Positions 1 through 8,632 of a DNA stretch of 64,000 nucleotides are shown here, piece by piece. Position 1 is the first letter of the stretch, and the number at the start of each line of letters is the position of its first letter. This DNA is from Sphingomonas sp. PP-CE-1G-424 (lineage in GTDB: Bacteria > Pseudomonadota > Alphaproteobacteria > Sphingomonadales > Sphingomonadaceae), in the NCBI RefSeq assembly GCF_004341085.1, contig NZ_SLXW01000002.1:1054001-1118000 (forward strand), read 5' to 3'. The position numbers were made by a program, and so were the translations under genes. The notes under the pieces are model-generated. The model had not been told where the DNA came from, made no database searches, and saw only the letters and a list, made by a program, of their open reading frames with translations.

Positions 1-1105
1 GCGTGACGCGCAGTTCGTCGAAGCTGTAGCGCGTGCCGAGATCGGCCATCACGTCGATCTGGTCCGCCGACGCGTCGCCGGGGATGCCGCCGATCGGCTT
101 CAGGCTGATGTTGACGATCGCATAGCCCGGCTGCTTGTGCGCCTTCACGTTCTGGTCGAGCCAGACCGCGAAGTCGGGATCGCTACGGTCGATATCGGTC
201 GAGGGGTTCGTGTCGAACTCCGGCGCGCCGAAGTGGCTCGTGATGCGCTCCAGTTCCGCGCGCGGCGGATCTAGACCGAGGCCCTTCACCGCGGCGAACT
301 CCTCCTCGACCTGGCGGCGATATTCGTCGGGGCCGATCTCGTGGAGCAAGATCTTGATCCGCGCCTTGTAGATGTTGTCGCGCCGGCCGTAGCGATTGTA
401 GACGCGCAGGCACGCCTCGAGATAGCTCATCAGGTCGTCGGCGGGGACGAAGTCGCGGATTTCGTGGCTGATCATCGGCGTGCGGCCCATGCCGCCGCCG
501 ACGAAAATCTTCGCGCCGAGTTCGCCGTCGCGGATGTGCAGCCCAATGCCGATGTCGTGCAGCCGCATCGCCGCGCGATCCTCGTCCGCCGCGATCACGC
601 AGATCTTGAATTTGCGCGGCAGGTACGTGAATTCCGGGTGGAACGTCGACCACTGCCGGATCAGCTCGGCCCAGGGGCGCGGGTCGGCGACCTCGTCCGC
701 AGCGGCGCCGGCGAACTGGTCGGAGCTGATGTTGCGGATGCAGTTGCCGCTGGTCTGGATGGCATGCATCTCGACCGTCGCCAGTTCCTGGAGGATGTCC
801 GGGGTCTGGTCGAGCTGGATCCAGTTGAACTGGATATTCTGCCGCGTGGTGAAGTGGCCGTAGCCGCGATCATACTTCCGCGCGATATGCCCGAGCATCC
901 GCATCTGGCGGCCGTCGAGCGTCCCATACGGCACCGCGACGCGCAGCATGTACGCGTGCAGCTGGAGGTACAGCCCGTTCATCAGCCGGAGCGGTTTGAA
1001 CTGGTCTTCGGTGAGCTCGCCCGATAGGCGGCGGCGGACCTGATCGCGGAACTCATCGACGCGCTGGTCGACGATCGCCTGGTCGTATTCGTCGTATTTA
1101 TACAT
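1..1105 (-). CDS. cysI: Nitrite/sulfite reductase, hemoprotein (N-terminal part, cut by window edge)
   Basis: Siroheme/4Fe-4S reductase that makes sulfide from sulfite in assimilatory sulfur metabolism. About 368 codons are visible from the ATG at 1105; the C-terminus, with the iron-sulfur cysteines, lies outside the window. The ferredoxin-like half-domain is clear (TTRQNIQFNW at residues 86-95, TSGNCIRNI at 118-126), as in the sulfite/nitrite reductase family. It lies downstream, in the same direction, of a siroheme methyltransferase and a DUF2849 gene, the usual alphaproteobacterial sulfite-assimilation arrangement. That context favours sulfite over nitrite as substrate, but the two cannot be told apart from this fragment alone. 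Confidence 0.9.
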   Translation of the reverse strand, partial: MYKYDEYDQAIVDQRVDEFRDQVRRRLSGELTEDQFKPLRLMNGLYLQLHAYMLRVAVPYGTLDGRQMRMLGHIARKYDRGYGHFTTRQNIQFNWIQLDQTPDILQELATVEMHAIQTSGNCIRNISSDQFAGAAADEVADPRPWAELIRQWSTFHPEFTYLPRKFKICVIAADEDRAAMRLHDIGIGLHIRDGELGAKIFVGGGMGRTPMISHEIRDFVPADDLMSYLEACLRVYNRYGRRDNIYKARIKILLHEIGPDEYRRQVEEEFAAVKGLGLDPPRAELERITSHFGAPEFDTNPSTDIDRSDPDFAVWLDQNVKAHKQPGYAIVNISLKPIGGIPGDASADQIDVMADLGTRYSFDELRVT

Positions 1106-1396
1106 GCGAGGTCCCGGAGAAGGATTGGTTCACGCGAAGGCGCGATGGCGCGAAGAGAATAAGGTGTTTCGCGCAGAGGCGCAGAGACGCGGAGGAGAAG
1201 TGTTTGGGGACAGTTTCCGCGTAAGCGGCCATCAAATCTTTCTCGGCTGGCGAGCGTGAAAGCCGCTGCGCAGCAAGCGCACCATCTCCGCGCCTCTGCG
1301 CCTCTGCGCGAAACACCTTCTTCTCAAACTCGTCCTTCTCAAACTCGTCGCGCCTTTGCGCCCTCTCGGCTTCGCTCAGGACAGGCTTCGCGTGAA
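1106..1396. repeat. Intergenic inverted repeat (GCGCAGAG type) inside the sulfur operon
   Basis: This 291-nt gap between the DUF2849 gene and cysI holds no convincing gene. It contains two 34-nt arms at 1161-1194 and 1286-1319 that are reverse complements with one mismatch, built from repeated GCGCAGAG units and separated by about 91 nt. Looser outer complementarity exists between about 1130-1157 and 1350-1397. A 15-bp direct repeat (TTCTCAAACTCGTC plus one base) occurs twice at 1321-1350. On the minus strand it would lie between two co-directional genes of one operon, so a folded RNA could affect read-through or stability. Confidence 0.75.
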
Positions 1397-1693
1397 TCAT
1401 ATGACCCAACTGCCCGCGTTCGGATCGGCGGGTTTGAGAGTTAGGTCGGGCCGCATCGTCGGGCCTAGCGCGCGGATGCGATCCTTGATGTGGGCTGGGC
1501 GGGGGCCTTCGTCGGTCAGTGTCGCCTCGATCAGATAGGGCACGTTGACGCGGCGGGCGCCTTCCTCCGCCTGGAGGATAGCTTCGCCAGCCACGCCGAC
1601 ATCGACCGCGTCCTCGATGTGGCGCGACCAGCCGTTGCCGGTCCACCAGACGACGTCGCCGGTGGGGAGGTCGTTTCCGGTCAACAGCTTCAT
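1397..1693 (-). CDS. DUF2849 domain protein
   Basis: A 98-residue soluble protein of the DUF2849 type, found next to siroheme synthase and sulfite reductase genes in alphaproteobacteria. Its biochemical role is not established. It begins MKLLTGNDLPTGDVVWW, has no signal peptide or membrane segment, and its ATG overlaps the stop codon of the upstream methyltransferase gene in an ATGA arrangement, which indicates translational coupling. The context suggests an accessory role in sulfite reduction or siroheme use. Confidence 0.8.
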   Translation of the reverse strand: MKLLTGNDLPTGDVVWWTGNGWSRHIEDAVDVGVAGEAILQAEEGARRVNVPYLIEATLTDEGPRPAHIKDRIRALGPTMRPDLTLKPADPNAGSWVI

Positions 1694-2481
1694 GCGGCGG
1701 CGTCCTCTGCTACGCGGGCCCAGCGGGCGAGTTTGTCTTCGGCGTCCGACAGCTCGACGACCTCGCCGACGACGATGATCGCGGGGCTTTTCACCGCCTC
1801 GCGGGTCACCATCGCGCCGAGATCGGCAAGCAACGTCCGGATCGCCCGCGAACCCTCGAGCGTGCCGCGTTCGAGCACCGCGACGGGCATGTCGGGGGCG
1901 ACGCCATCGGTCATCAGCTTGTCGGCGATGTCGGTCGCGCTCGCGATGCCCATGTAGATCACCAGCGTCCGGCCCTGACCAGCCAGCCCCGCCCAGTTCT
2001 GCTCGCTCAGCCCCTTGCACTGGCCCGCGACGAAGCTGACCGCACTCGAGTGATCGCGATGGGTGAGCGGCAACATCGCTTCGGCGGCGCAACCAAGCGC
2101 GGCCGAGACGCCGGGGATTACCTCGACGGGCAGGCCCGCGGCGCGGACCGCCTCGACTTCCTCCCCGCCACGGCCGAACACGAACGGATCGCCACCCTTC
2201 AGGCGGATGACGATCGCACCGGTCTTCACATGCGCGATGATCAGCGCGTTGATCGCCTCCTGCGGCAGCGTATGGCGCGCGCGCTGTTTGGCGACCGAAA
2301 TGCGCTGCGCTTCCGGCGGCGCGATGTCGAGCACGCGTGGGTCGATCAGCCCGTCATGGACGACGACGTCGGCGGTCTTCAGCGCCTCGACCGCGCGGAC
2401 GGTGAGGAGGCCGGGATCGCCCGGTCCCGCCCCGACGAGGATGACGCGCCCGCGGGCGGTGGGATCTAGGAGGCTTGGCAT
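1690..2481 (-). CDS. cobA: Uroporphyrinogen-III C-methyltransferase (siroheme biosynthesis)
   Basis: SAM-dependent enzyme that methylates uroporphyrinogen III at C2 and C7 to precorrin-2, the siroheme precursor needed by the adjacent sulfite reductase. With the ATG at 2481 the product is 263 residues. It has the GAGPGDP loop (17-23) and RLKGGDPFVFGRGGEE (93-108), both signatures of the tetrapyrrole methylase family. It lacks the CysG dehydrogenase/ferrochelatase domain, so another enzyme must finish siroheme. An in-frame ATG 12 codons upstream (2517) exists, but the residues between do not belong to the fold. Confidence 0.92.
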   Translation of the reverse strand: MPSLLDPTARGRVILVGAGPGDPGLLTVRAVEALKTADVVVHDGLIDPRVLDIAPPEAQRISVAKQRARHTLPQEAINALIIAHVKTGAIVIRLKGGDPFVFGRGGEEVEAVRAAGLPVEVIPGVSAALGCAAEAMLPLTHRDHSSAVSFVAGQCKGLSEQNWAGLAGQGRTLVIYMGIASATDIADKLMTDGVAPDMPVAVLERGTLEGSRAIRTLLADLGAMVTREAVKSPAIIVVGEVVELSDAEDKLARWARVAEDAAA

Positions 2482-2571
2482 AGGATATGAGATGGACGGC
2501 AACCCGCTGCACCGCAACCGAATGATGCTTTGGCGGGAGGTAGGATTGCTTTCGAACGCGCCGAAACGCAG

Positions 2572-3984
2572 TCAGCCGTCGGCGAGGCCGATGCCGATCG
2601 ACGCACGCGCGCTCTCGGATTCGCTGCTGACGACCGGGTAGGCGCAGTAATCGGCGGCGTAATAGGCGCTCGGGCGGTGGTTGCCCGACCAGCCGATGCC
2701 GCCGAACGGCGCGCTCGACGAGGCGCCATTGGTCGGCTTGTTCCAGTTGACGATGCCGGCGCGGATGTTCGCCCAGAACCGGTCGTACAGCGCTGGTGTC
2801 TGGCTGATCAGCGAGGCGGACAGGCCGTAGCGCGTGTTGTTCGCCTCGGCGATCGCGGCGTCGAAATCGTCGACGCGGACGACCTGCAGGATTGGGCCGA
2901 ACAGCTCGATATCGGGGCGGTCGGGGATGTCGGTGACGTCGATCAGCGCGGGTTTCAGGAACGGCAGGTCCGCGACCGGACGTTCGAGATGGCGGATCGC
3001 GCGGCCACCGCGCGTGAGCAGTTCGAGGAAGCTCTCGGTCAGCTGCTCGGCGGCCTCGTTGTCGATCACCGGGCCCATGAACGGGGCGGGGTTGGCGTGC
3101 GGTTCGCCGACGATGATCCGCCCGACCATCTTGTCGACGGTGGCGATCAGCGGGTCGTAGAGCTTGGTGTCGACGATCAGCCGGCGCGCCGCGGTGCAGC
3201 GCTGCCCGGCGGTGGTGAAGGCCGACTGGATGATCAGGATCGCTGCGGTGTGCAGGTCGGGCGTGTCCCACACGACGATCGGGTTGTTGCCGCCCATCTC
3301 GAGCGCGAGGATCTTTTCGGGTTTGTCGGCGAACGCGCGGTTGAGCGCCAGGCCGGTGCGCGCCGAGCCAGTGAACAACAGTCCGTCGATATCCGGATGC
3401 GCGGCGAGCGCCTTGCCTTCGTTCGGGCCGCCGATCACGAGGCGGATGCACTCGGGCGGCACGCCCGCGGCGCGGAAGCATTCGACGAGGAACGCGCCGA
3501 CCGCGGGGGTTTTTTCCGACGGTTTGAAGACGACCGCGTTGCCAGCGATCAGCGCGGGGACGATGTGGCCGTTGGGCAGATGCGCGGGGAAGTTGTACGG
3601 CCCGAGCACGGCCAGCACGCCATGCGGCTTGTGGCGGACGGCGATCCGCGACCCCATCGTCGCTTCCAGACGACGCTGCGCGGTACGGTCGGCATAGGCG
3701 CTGACCGAGATGTCGACCTTGGCGATCACCGTCTCGACCTCGCCGCGCGCTTCCCAGATCGGCTTGCCGGTTTCGCGGGAGATCAGGTCGGTGAAGGCGT
3801 CGTTGCGCTGCCGGACGATGTTGGCAAAGCGCCGCATCGTCTCGATCCGGAAGGCCAGCGGCTTCGACGCCCAGCTCGACCAGCCGGCGCGCGCGCAGGC
3901 GACTTCGGCATCGACGTCGCCGATCGGTTGACGCCAGAGAATCGCGCCGGTGGCCGGCTCGTAGGAGATGATCTCGTCGGACAT
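2572..3984 (-). CDS. astD: N-succinylglutamate 5-semialdehyde dehydrogenase
   Basis: Aldehyde dehydrogenase superfamily enzyme, 470 residues, closest by eye to AstD, the NAD-dependent step of the arginine succinyltransferase pathway. Catalytic features are visible: Asn131 in PYNFPAHL, Glu229 in LEMGGNN and nucleophile Cys263 in TTAGQRCTAARR. The start at 3984 (MSDEIISYEP) is preferred to an in-frame ATG 12 codons upstream. No astA, astB or astE lies beside it, so the substrate is inferred from sequence likeness only; another semialdehyde substrate is possible. Confidence 0.82.
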   Translation of the reverse strand: MSDEIISYEPATGAILWRQPIGDVDAEVACARAGWSSWASKPLAFRIETMRRFANIVRQRNDAFTDLISRETGKPIWEARGEVETVIAKVDISVSAYADRTAQRRLEATMGSRIAVRHKPHGVLAVLGPYNFPAHLPNGHIVPALIAGNAVVFKPSEKTPAVGAFLVECFRAAGVPPECIRLVIGGPNEGKALAAHPDIDGLLFTGSARTGLALNRAFADKPEKILALEMGGNNPIVVWDTPDLHTAAILIIQSAFTTAGQRCTAARRLIVDTKLYDPLIATVDKMVGRIIVGEPHANPAPFMGPVIDNEAAEQLTESFLELLTRGGRAIRHLERPVADLPFLKPALIDVTDIPDRPDIELFGPILQVVRVDDFDAAIAEANNTRYGLSASLISQTPALYDRFWANIRAGIVNWNKPTNGASSSAPFGGIGWSGNHRPSAYYAADYCAYPVVSSESESARASIGIGLADG

Positions 3985-4040
3985 GCGCCGCTCTTGCCTT
4001 GATTCGCGGCGAGTTTCCACTGGCGGATCGCACTCTTCTT

Positions 4041-4064
4041 CTCCCCTCCCTGGAAGGGAGGGAG
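4041..4064. repeat. Short GGAAGGGAGGG palindrome downstream of selO
   Basis: A G/C-rich palindrome of the form CTCCCT-GGA-AGGGAG flanked by C and G runs. It starts 4 nt past the selO stop on the minus strand, where it could act as a transcription end or RNA-stabilising hairpin. The same core recurs three times around the DUF559 gene near 16.4-16.9 kb, so this is a single-unit copy of a dispersed element. Confidence 0.65.
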
Positions 4065-4067
4065 TAG

Positions 4068-5429
4068 TTACTCGGCGAGTGCTTCGCCCATTTCGCGGAT
4101 CGCGGCGACCTTGGCGTTCAGCGCACGCCAGTCGTCATGCTCGGCGATCGGCGCCCAGATCGCCTCCACCTCGTCGATCAGCATGCTGCACGGCTCGCCC
4201 GCCCAGTACGGGTGCGAGCGGTCCTTCCGCGGTTCGTAGGCGGCAAGTGCGGCGCGGACTTCGGCCCAGGGTTCGTCGTAGGTGCCGGGCAACTCCCCAC
4301 CGAACGCGTCGAAGAAGAACCGGTCGATGCCCACGCTGGAGGTGCGGAGCGCGCGTTCGGTGGCCTGGACGAGGTCGCGGTCGGTATCCGGATCGCGCGG
4401 GCGGACGCCGAGGCGCCAGAGGATCGCCTCCGTGACTTCCGGCTGATAGCGCGGACCGAACTGGTCTAGCGCGGCCACCAGCGGGTCGCTTTCGGCGATC
4501 TGGCGGAGCGCGACGGCCATCTGCATCACGTCCCAGTGAATCGCCTCGGGCTGGCGGCCGAACGCGTAGAGCCCCTGATGGTCGAAATAGGCAGCGGTGA
4601 AGGCCGGGTCCCAGGTCGGGGCGAACCGCCACGGGCCGTAGTCGAAGCTCTCGCCGGTGACGTTGATGTTGTCGGAATTGAGCACGCCATGGACGAACCC
4701 CGCCGCCATGTAGCGCGCCGCGAGACGCGCGGTGCGGCTGACGACGAGGTCGAGCAGGCGGACCGGATCGTCGCTGTTCTCGTCGTAGAGGTTGCGGAGC
4801 GTGTAACCGACGAGTGTGCGCAAACCCGCTTCGTCGCGTTCGTAGGCGAGGCGCTGGAAGCTGCCGATTCGCACGTGGCTGTGATTGAGGCGGACGAGGA
4901 CGGCCGAGCGCGTCGGGCTAGGCTCGTCGCCGCGCTGGAGTTCTTCGCCGGTCTCGATCAGCGACAGCGTGCGCGAGGTGGGCACGTTGAGCGCCTCGAG
5001 CATTTCGGTTGCGAGGATCTCGCGCATCCCGCCCTTGAGTGTCAGGCGGCCATCGCCCGCGCGGCTCCACGGGGTCTGGCCCGATCCCTTGGTGCCGAGG
5101 TCCATCAGGCGACCGCCCTCGTCCCGCATTTGCGCAAAGGTGAAACCGCGGCCGTCGCCGAGATCGGGGTTGTAATTGCGGAACTGGTGGCCGTGATAGC
5201 GGAGGGCTAAGGGCTTGGAGAGCGTGTCGGGGAGCGGTGAGAACCGGCCGAAATGGCGCGTCCATTCGTCATCCGTCAGCGTGTCGAGACCGATCTGCGC
5301 GGCGGCGCGGTCGTTGCGGAAACGAAGCCGCGTCTCGGGGAAGTCGGCGGGCGCGACGGGATCGAAGAAGCCGTCCCCCAGCGTTAGAAGTTCAGCTTCG
5401 GGGCGATACACTTGCGGGTCGATGGCCAT
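4068..5429 (-). CDS. selO: Protein adenylyltransferase SelO (YdiU/UPF0061 family)
   Basis: Pseudokinase-fold enzyme that transfers AMP to hydroxyl side chains of target proteins and is linked to redox stress. The 453-residue product carries the family signatures LGTKGSGQTPWSRAGDG (111-127, with Lys114 as nucleotide-binding lysine), HGVLNSDN (247-254) and the metal-binding Asp in FDYGP (263). Length fits bacterial SelO. It is divergent from the alpha/beta hydrolase gene with only 37 nt between start codons, so both promoters must be compact or overlapping. Confidence 0.93.
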   Translation of the reverse strand: MAIDPQVYRPEAELLTLGDGFFDPVAPADFPETRLRFRNDRAAAQIGLDTLTDDEWTRHFGRFSPLPDTLSKPLALRYHGHQFRNYNPDLGDGRGFTFAQMRDEGGRLMDLGTKGSGQTPWSRAGDGRLTLKGGMREILATEMLEALNVPTSRTLSLIETGEELQRGDEPSPTRSAVLVRLNHSHVRIGSFQRLAYERDEAGLRTLVGYTLRNLYDENSDDPVRLLDLVVSRTARLAARYMAAGFVHGVLNSDNINVTGESFDYGPWRFAPTWDPAFTAAYFDHQGLYAFGRQPEAIHWDVMQMAVALRQIAESDPLVAALDQFGPRYQPEVTEAILWRLGVRPRDPDTDRDLVQATERALRTSSVGIDRFFFDAFGGELPGTYDEPWAEVRAALAAYEPRKDRSHPYWAGEPCSMLIDEVEAIWAPIAEHDDWRALNAKVAAIREMGEALAE

Positions 5430-5466
5430 GCGGCGATATGGTGGCCGCTACCCGAAGGACGCAACC

Positions 5467-6348
5467 ATGGCCGCATACGAAAACCTCTATTGGTGGTCCA
5501 ACGACGGGCTGAGACTCCACGCACGCGACTATCCGGGCGGCGCGGAGGGCCAGCCGCCGATCCTGTGCATGGCCGGGCTGACGCGCAATGCGCGCGATTT
5601 CGATGCGCTCGCGGCAAGGCTGGCCGGGCGCTGGCGCCTGATCGCAGTGGACTTTCGCGGGCGCGGCGAGAGCGCATACGCGAAGGACCCGATGTCGTAT
5701 GTCCCGCTGACTTACGTGCACGACGTCGAAGCGCTGCTGACGGAGCAGGGGATCAATCGGTACATCGCGTTCGGCACGTCGCTGGGCGGAATCGTCACGA
5801 TGCTGATGGCGGGGCCGTCGCGGGGGCGGATGGCGGCGGCGTTGCTCAACGATGTCGGGCCGGAGATCGACGCGCAGGGGCTGGCGCGGATCCGCGGCTA
5901 TGTTGGCAAGTCCAGCGTCTTCCCGACCTGGATGCACGCCGCGCGCTGCGTCGCCGAGAATAACGGCGACGTCTATCCCGACTGGCAGATCGAGGATTGG
6001 CTGGCGATGGCCAAGCGCCTGTACCGGCTCAACAGTTCGGGGCGGATCGTGCTCGATTACGATCTGAAGATCGCCGAGCCGTTCCGCGTGCCGGGTAACG
6101 AAGCCGGGCCGGACATGTGGCAGGCGCTGGGCTCGCTGCGCGACGTGCCGACGCTGATCGTCCGCGGTGGGCGCTCGGACCTGCTTTCGGCGGCGACGGC
6201 GGAGCGGATGGCGGCGTCGCTCGACTTGGCCGAAGTGGTGACGGTGCCGGGCGTCGGCCACGCCCCGACGCTGAGCGAGACGATGCTGCAGGAGCCGATC
6301 GACCGGTTGCTGGCGCGCGCGCTTGAGGGGGCGGCGATCCGCGCTTAG
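5467..6348 (+). CDS. Alpha/beta hydrolase
   Basis: A 293-residue cytoplasmic alpha/beta hydrolase of unknown substrate. The nucleophile elbow is FGTSLGGI with Ser105, and a C-terminal GVGHAP supplies the catalytic His. The VDFRGRGES segment is typical of small-ester and carbon-carbon hydrolases. I chose the ATG at 5467 (MAAYENLYWWSNDG) because the upstream in-frame extension is antisense to selO. No signal peptide is present. It is followed 67 nt later by an SDR gene in the same direction; the two could be co-transcribed. Confidence 0.85.
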   Translation: MAAYENLYWWSNDGLRLHARDYPGGAEGQPPILCMAGLTRNARDFDALAARLAGRWRLIAVDFRGRGESAYAKDPMSYVPLTYVHDVEALLTEQGINRYIAFGTSLGGIVTMLMAGPSRGRMAAALLNDVGPEIDAQGLARIRGYVGKSSVFPTWMHAARCVAENNGDVYPDWQIEDWLAMAKRLYRLNSSGRIVLDYDLKIAEPFRVPGNEAGPDMWQALGSLRDVPTLIVRGGRSDLLSAATAERMAASLDLAEVVTVPGVGHAPTLSETMLQEPIDRLLARALEGAAIRA

Positions 6349-6415
6349 GGGAGGGCGGCGCGCAGTGTTTCACCGTGCATTTCGCCGCCAATCTGCTGAC
6401 AAGCCGGGATACTTG

Positions 6416-7174
6416 ATGACCGAACTCTCCGACGCCCACACCACCGTCCGCCCGCTGAAGGGCCGCCGCGCGATCATCACCGGGGGGACCACCGGGATCG
6501 GCCGGGCGATCGCGGTGCTGCTCGCCTCGGAGGGCGCCAAGGTCTATATCTGCGGCCGCGACGAACGCTATCTGCAGGACGCGCTCGCGCGCATTCGCGA
6601 AGTCGGCGAGGGCGACGGGATGATCACCGAGCTCGCCGATCCCGACAAGGTCCGCGCGTTCTTCGATGCAGGCGAAGCGTATCTGGGGGGCTTCGACATC
6701 ACCGTCGTCAATGCGGCGGTCGCGGCCGGTGGCCTGACGCAGATGAGCGAGGACGAGCTTCGTTATGCGATCGCGGTCGACTTCACCGCGTACCTGCTCA
6801 GCGCGCACCACGCCGCGCACCGGATGAAGCCGATCAGCGACATCGTCATCATCGGCTCGCTGAGCGCGCATATCCTCGGGCCGAGCTCGACGGTGTATGC
6901 CGGGGTCAAGTCGGGGATCGCCGGCTTCTCGGAAGCGTTGCGGCGTGAGCTCGGGCCGAAGGGGATCAAGGTCTCGCTGGTCGAGCCCGGCAAGGTCGGC
7001 TCGAACATGCAGTATCCGGACGTGCCCGACGACAAGCAGCGCCAGATGATCGAGGCGGAGCAGATGCTGCGCGCGGAGGACATCGCGGTCGGGGTGGAGT
7101 TCGTGCTGACGCAGCCGACGCGGACCGTGATCCAGCAGATCGTCATCGTCCCGCGGGCGCTCGAGGGGGAGTAA
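6416..7174 (+). CDS. Short-chain dehydrogenase/reductase
   Basis: A 252-residue SDR oxidoreductase with the Rossmann motif TGGTTGIG (22-29), an NNAG-like VVNAAV segment, catalytic Ser148 in IIGSLSAH and the YxxxK pair Tyr161/Lys165 in VYAGVKSG. The substrate is unknown. The start at 6416 is chosen over an upstream in-frame start inside the hydrolase tail. It is separated from the GH130 gene downstream by a perfect inverted repeat. Confidence 0.87.
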   Translation: MTELSDAHTTVRPLKGRRAIITGGTTGIGRAIAVLLASEGAKVYICGRDERYLQDALARIREVGEGDGMITELADPDKVRAFFDAGEAYLGGFDITVVNAAVAAGGLTQMSEDELRYAIAVDFTAYLLSAHHAAHRMKPISDIVIIGSLSAHILGPSSTVYAGVKSGIAGFSEALRRELGPKGIKVSLVEPGKVGSNMQYPDVPDDKQRQMIEAEQMLRAEDIAVGVEFVLTQPTRTVIQQIVIVPRALEGE

Positions 7175-7221
7175 GCGCCGACGGCTTGGCGGTATGTCGT
7201 CGAGCGCCAAGCCCTTCCCGT

Positions 7222-7298
7222 CATCCTGACGAAAGTCAGGATCCAGAGTAACGGAGAGGCGTCCTTCACGGCTCTGGATCCTGACTTTCGTCAGGATG
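7222..7298. repeat. Palindromic intergenic repeat with perfect 27-bp arms
   Basis: Arms at 7222-7248 and 7272-7298 are exact reverse complements with a 23-nt loop. Each arm also contains the smaller palindrome CCTGACGAAAGTCAGG. It lies between the SDR and GH130 genes on the plus strand. A degenerate relative occurs at about 54876-54958, marking it as a dispersed REP-like element. Confidence 0.85.
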
Positions 7299-7347
7299 GC
7301 GGTAGTGATGAATGGTCGCGTCGCCGCGTATCACCAAGGAGAATAGC

Positions 7348-8457
7348 ATGTTCGACCAGCTCGTCTTCACCCCCGCCGACATCGACCTGTCGCGCTCGCC
7401 GCTGGCGGGGAAGGTCGGTGCCGAGACCTATGTGCTCGGCGCGTTCAATCCGGGGATGACGCGGCTGGCGAACGGCAATCTGCTGCTCATGGTACGCGTC
7501 GCCGAGGCGCTCAAGCAGCCGGTCAAGAATGGCAACGTCCACGCGATCCGCTGGCAGGACGGCGCATACCTGCTCGATGCGTGGCCGCTGCAGATGGTGG
7601 ATACCAAGGACCCGCGCAAATTCCTGATCCCCGGCGGCGGGTGGAAGGTGATGGCGCTGACGTCGCTGTCATGGCTGCTGCCGGTCGAACTCGATGCCGA
7701 GGGGCGCTCGGTCGTCACGGTGCATTACGACAAGGCGATCGCGCCGCGCACCTCGTACCAATGCTACGGCGTCGAGGATGCGCGGATCTCCAAGGTCGGC
7801 GACCGCTATCTGATGACGACCTGCTCGGTCAGCCCCGAGCGGCATTCGACGACGTTGTATTCGTCCGCCGACGCGCTCGACTGGCAGCTCGAGGGGATCG
7901 TTCTCGATCACCAGAACAAGGACATGCTGATCTTCGAAGGGCTGATCGACGGGCAGTATTGGGCGCAGACCCGGCCGCTCGGCGATCTGTATTTCGCGTA
8001 TCCACCGGGCAGCGAATGGCGCAGCGGGCCGTCGATAAACCTGTCGCACTCGCCCGATGCGCTCCATTGGAAGCCGCACGACAAGCCCGGCATCCGCCCG
8101 CATTCGGCCACCGTTTCGACCGCGCGGATGGGCGGCGGCGCGCCCCCGATCCTGACCGATCGCGGATGGCTGACCTTGTGGCACGGTGTCGAGCCGTCGG
8201 GCGTGGTAGGCATCTATCGCACCTATTGGTCGATCCTCGACAAGGACGATCCCTCGATCACCGTGGCGACCGAACATACCGCGCTGCTCGAGCCCAAGCC
8301 CGAACTGACCGAGCCGCTGAAGGACCAGATGTACCTCGACAACGTCGTCTTCACGACCGGCATCGCCGATGCGGGGGACTTCTACGTCGTGGCAAGCGGC
8401 GAGGCCGACCTGGCGTGCCGGATCACGCATATCCCGAAGGATGTGTTCGCCGCCTGA
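7348..8457 (+). CDS. Glycoside hydrolase family 130 protein (mannoside phosphorylase/mannosidase family)
   Basis: A 369-residue five-bladed propeller enzyme of the GH130 type, a family of beta-mannoside phosphorylases and beta-mannosidases. Visible family features are the early arginine-rich strand NGNLLLMVRVAEA, the YGVEDARI segment with the Glu-Asp-x-Arg core (143-146), and GGGAPP followed by WLTLWHGVE. An AAGGAG ribosome binding site lies 7 nt before the ATG at 7348. No signal peptide is present, so it probably acts in the cytosol on short mannosides. No transporter or other mannan gene is adjacent. Confidence 0.85.
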   Translation: MFDQLVFTPADIDLSRSPLAGKVGAETYVLGAFNPGMTRLANGNLLLMVRVAEALKQPVKNGNVHAIRWQDGAYLLDAWPLQMVDTKDPRKFLIPGGGWKVMALTSLSWLLPVELDAEGRSVVTVHYDKAIAPRTSYQCYGVEDARISKVGDRYLMTTCSVSPERHSTTLYSSADALDWQLEGIVLDHQNKDMLIFEGLIDGQYWAQTRPLGDLYFAYPPGSEWRSGPSINLSHSPDALHWKPHDKPGIRPHSATVSTARMGGGAPPILTDRGWLTLWHGVEPSGVVGIYRTYWSILDKDDPSITVATEHTALLEPKPELTEPLKDQMYLDNVVFTTGIADAGDFYVVASGEADLACRITHIPKDVFAA

Positions 8458-8494
8458 TCGCGATTCTGCAGCTAGATAATTACGGCTTTTCCTT

Positions 8495-8590
8495 CGTCAT
8501 GCCGGGCTTGTTCCGGCATCCACTGTTCCGCAAACTCATCGAGATTTGGTTTGCGGCACGGTGGACCCCGGAACAAGTCCGGGGTGACGG
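8495..8590. repeat. Palindromic intergenic repeat (ATGCCGG...CCGGGGTGAC type), copy 1
   Basis: Imperfect inverted repeat in the gap between the convergent GH130 and mqo genes. The left end reads CGTCATGCCGGGCTTGTTCC and the right end GGAACAAGTCCGGGGTGACGG. A near-identical copy lies at 13366-13460. In this position it may serve as a two-way transcription end. Confidence 0.8.
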
Positions 8591-8632
8591 GGCGGTTTTG
8601 GCATCTGCAAGGGCTTAACCTGATCCCCGCTC

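Noticed and set aside
1161..1319. CRISPR-like repeats
   Set aside because: The repeated GCGCAGAG units form one inverted pair, not regularly spaced direct repeats with spacers, and no cas genes are present.
1098..1646. Minus-strand ORF through the 1.1-1.4 kb repeat
   Set aside because: Its codons come from the inverted repeat and from another frame of the DUF2849 gene.
2530..4002. 490-codon plus-strand open frame
   Set aside because: It is a shadow of the astD-like gene with biased composition and no recognisable motif.
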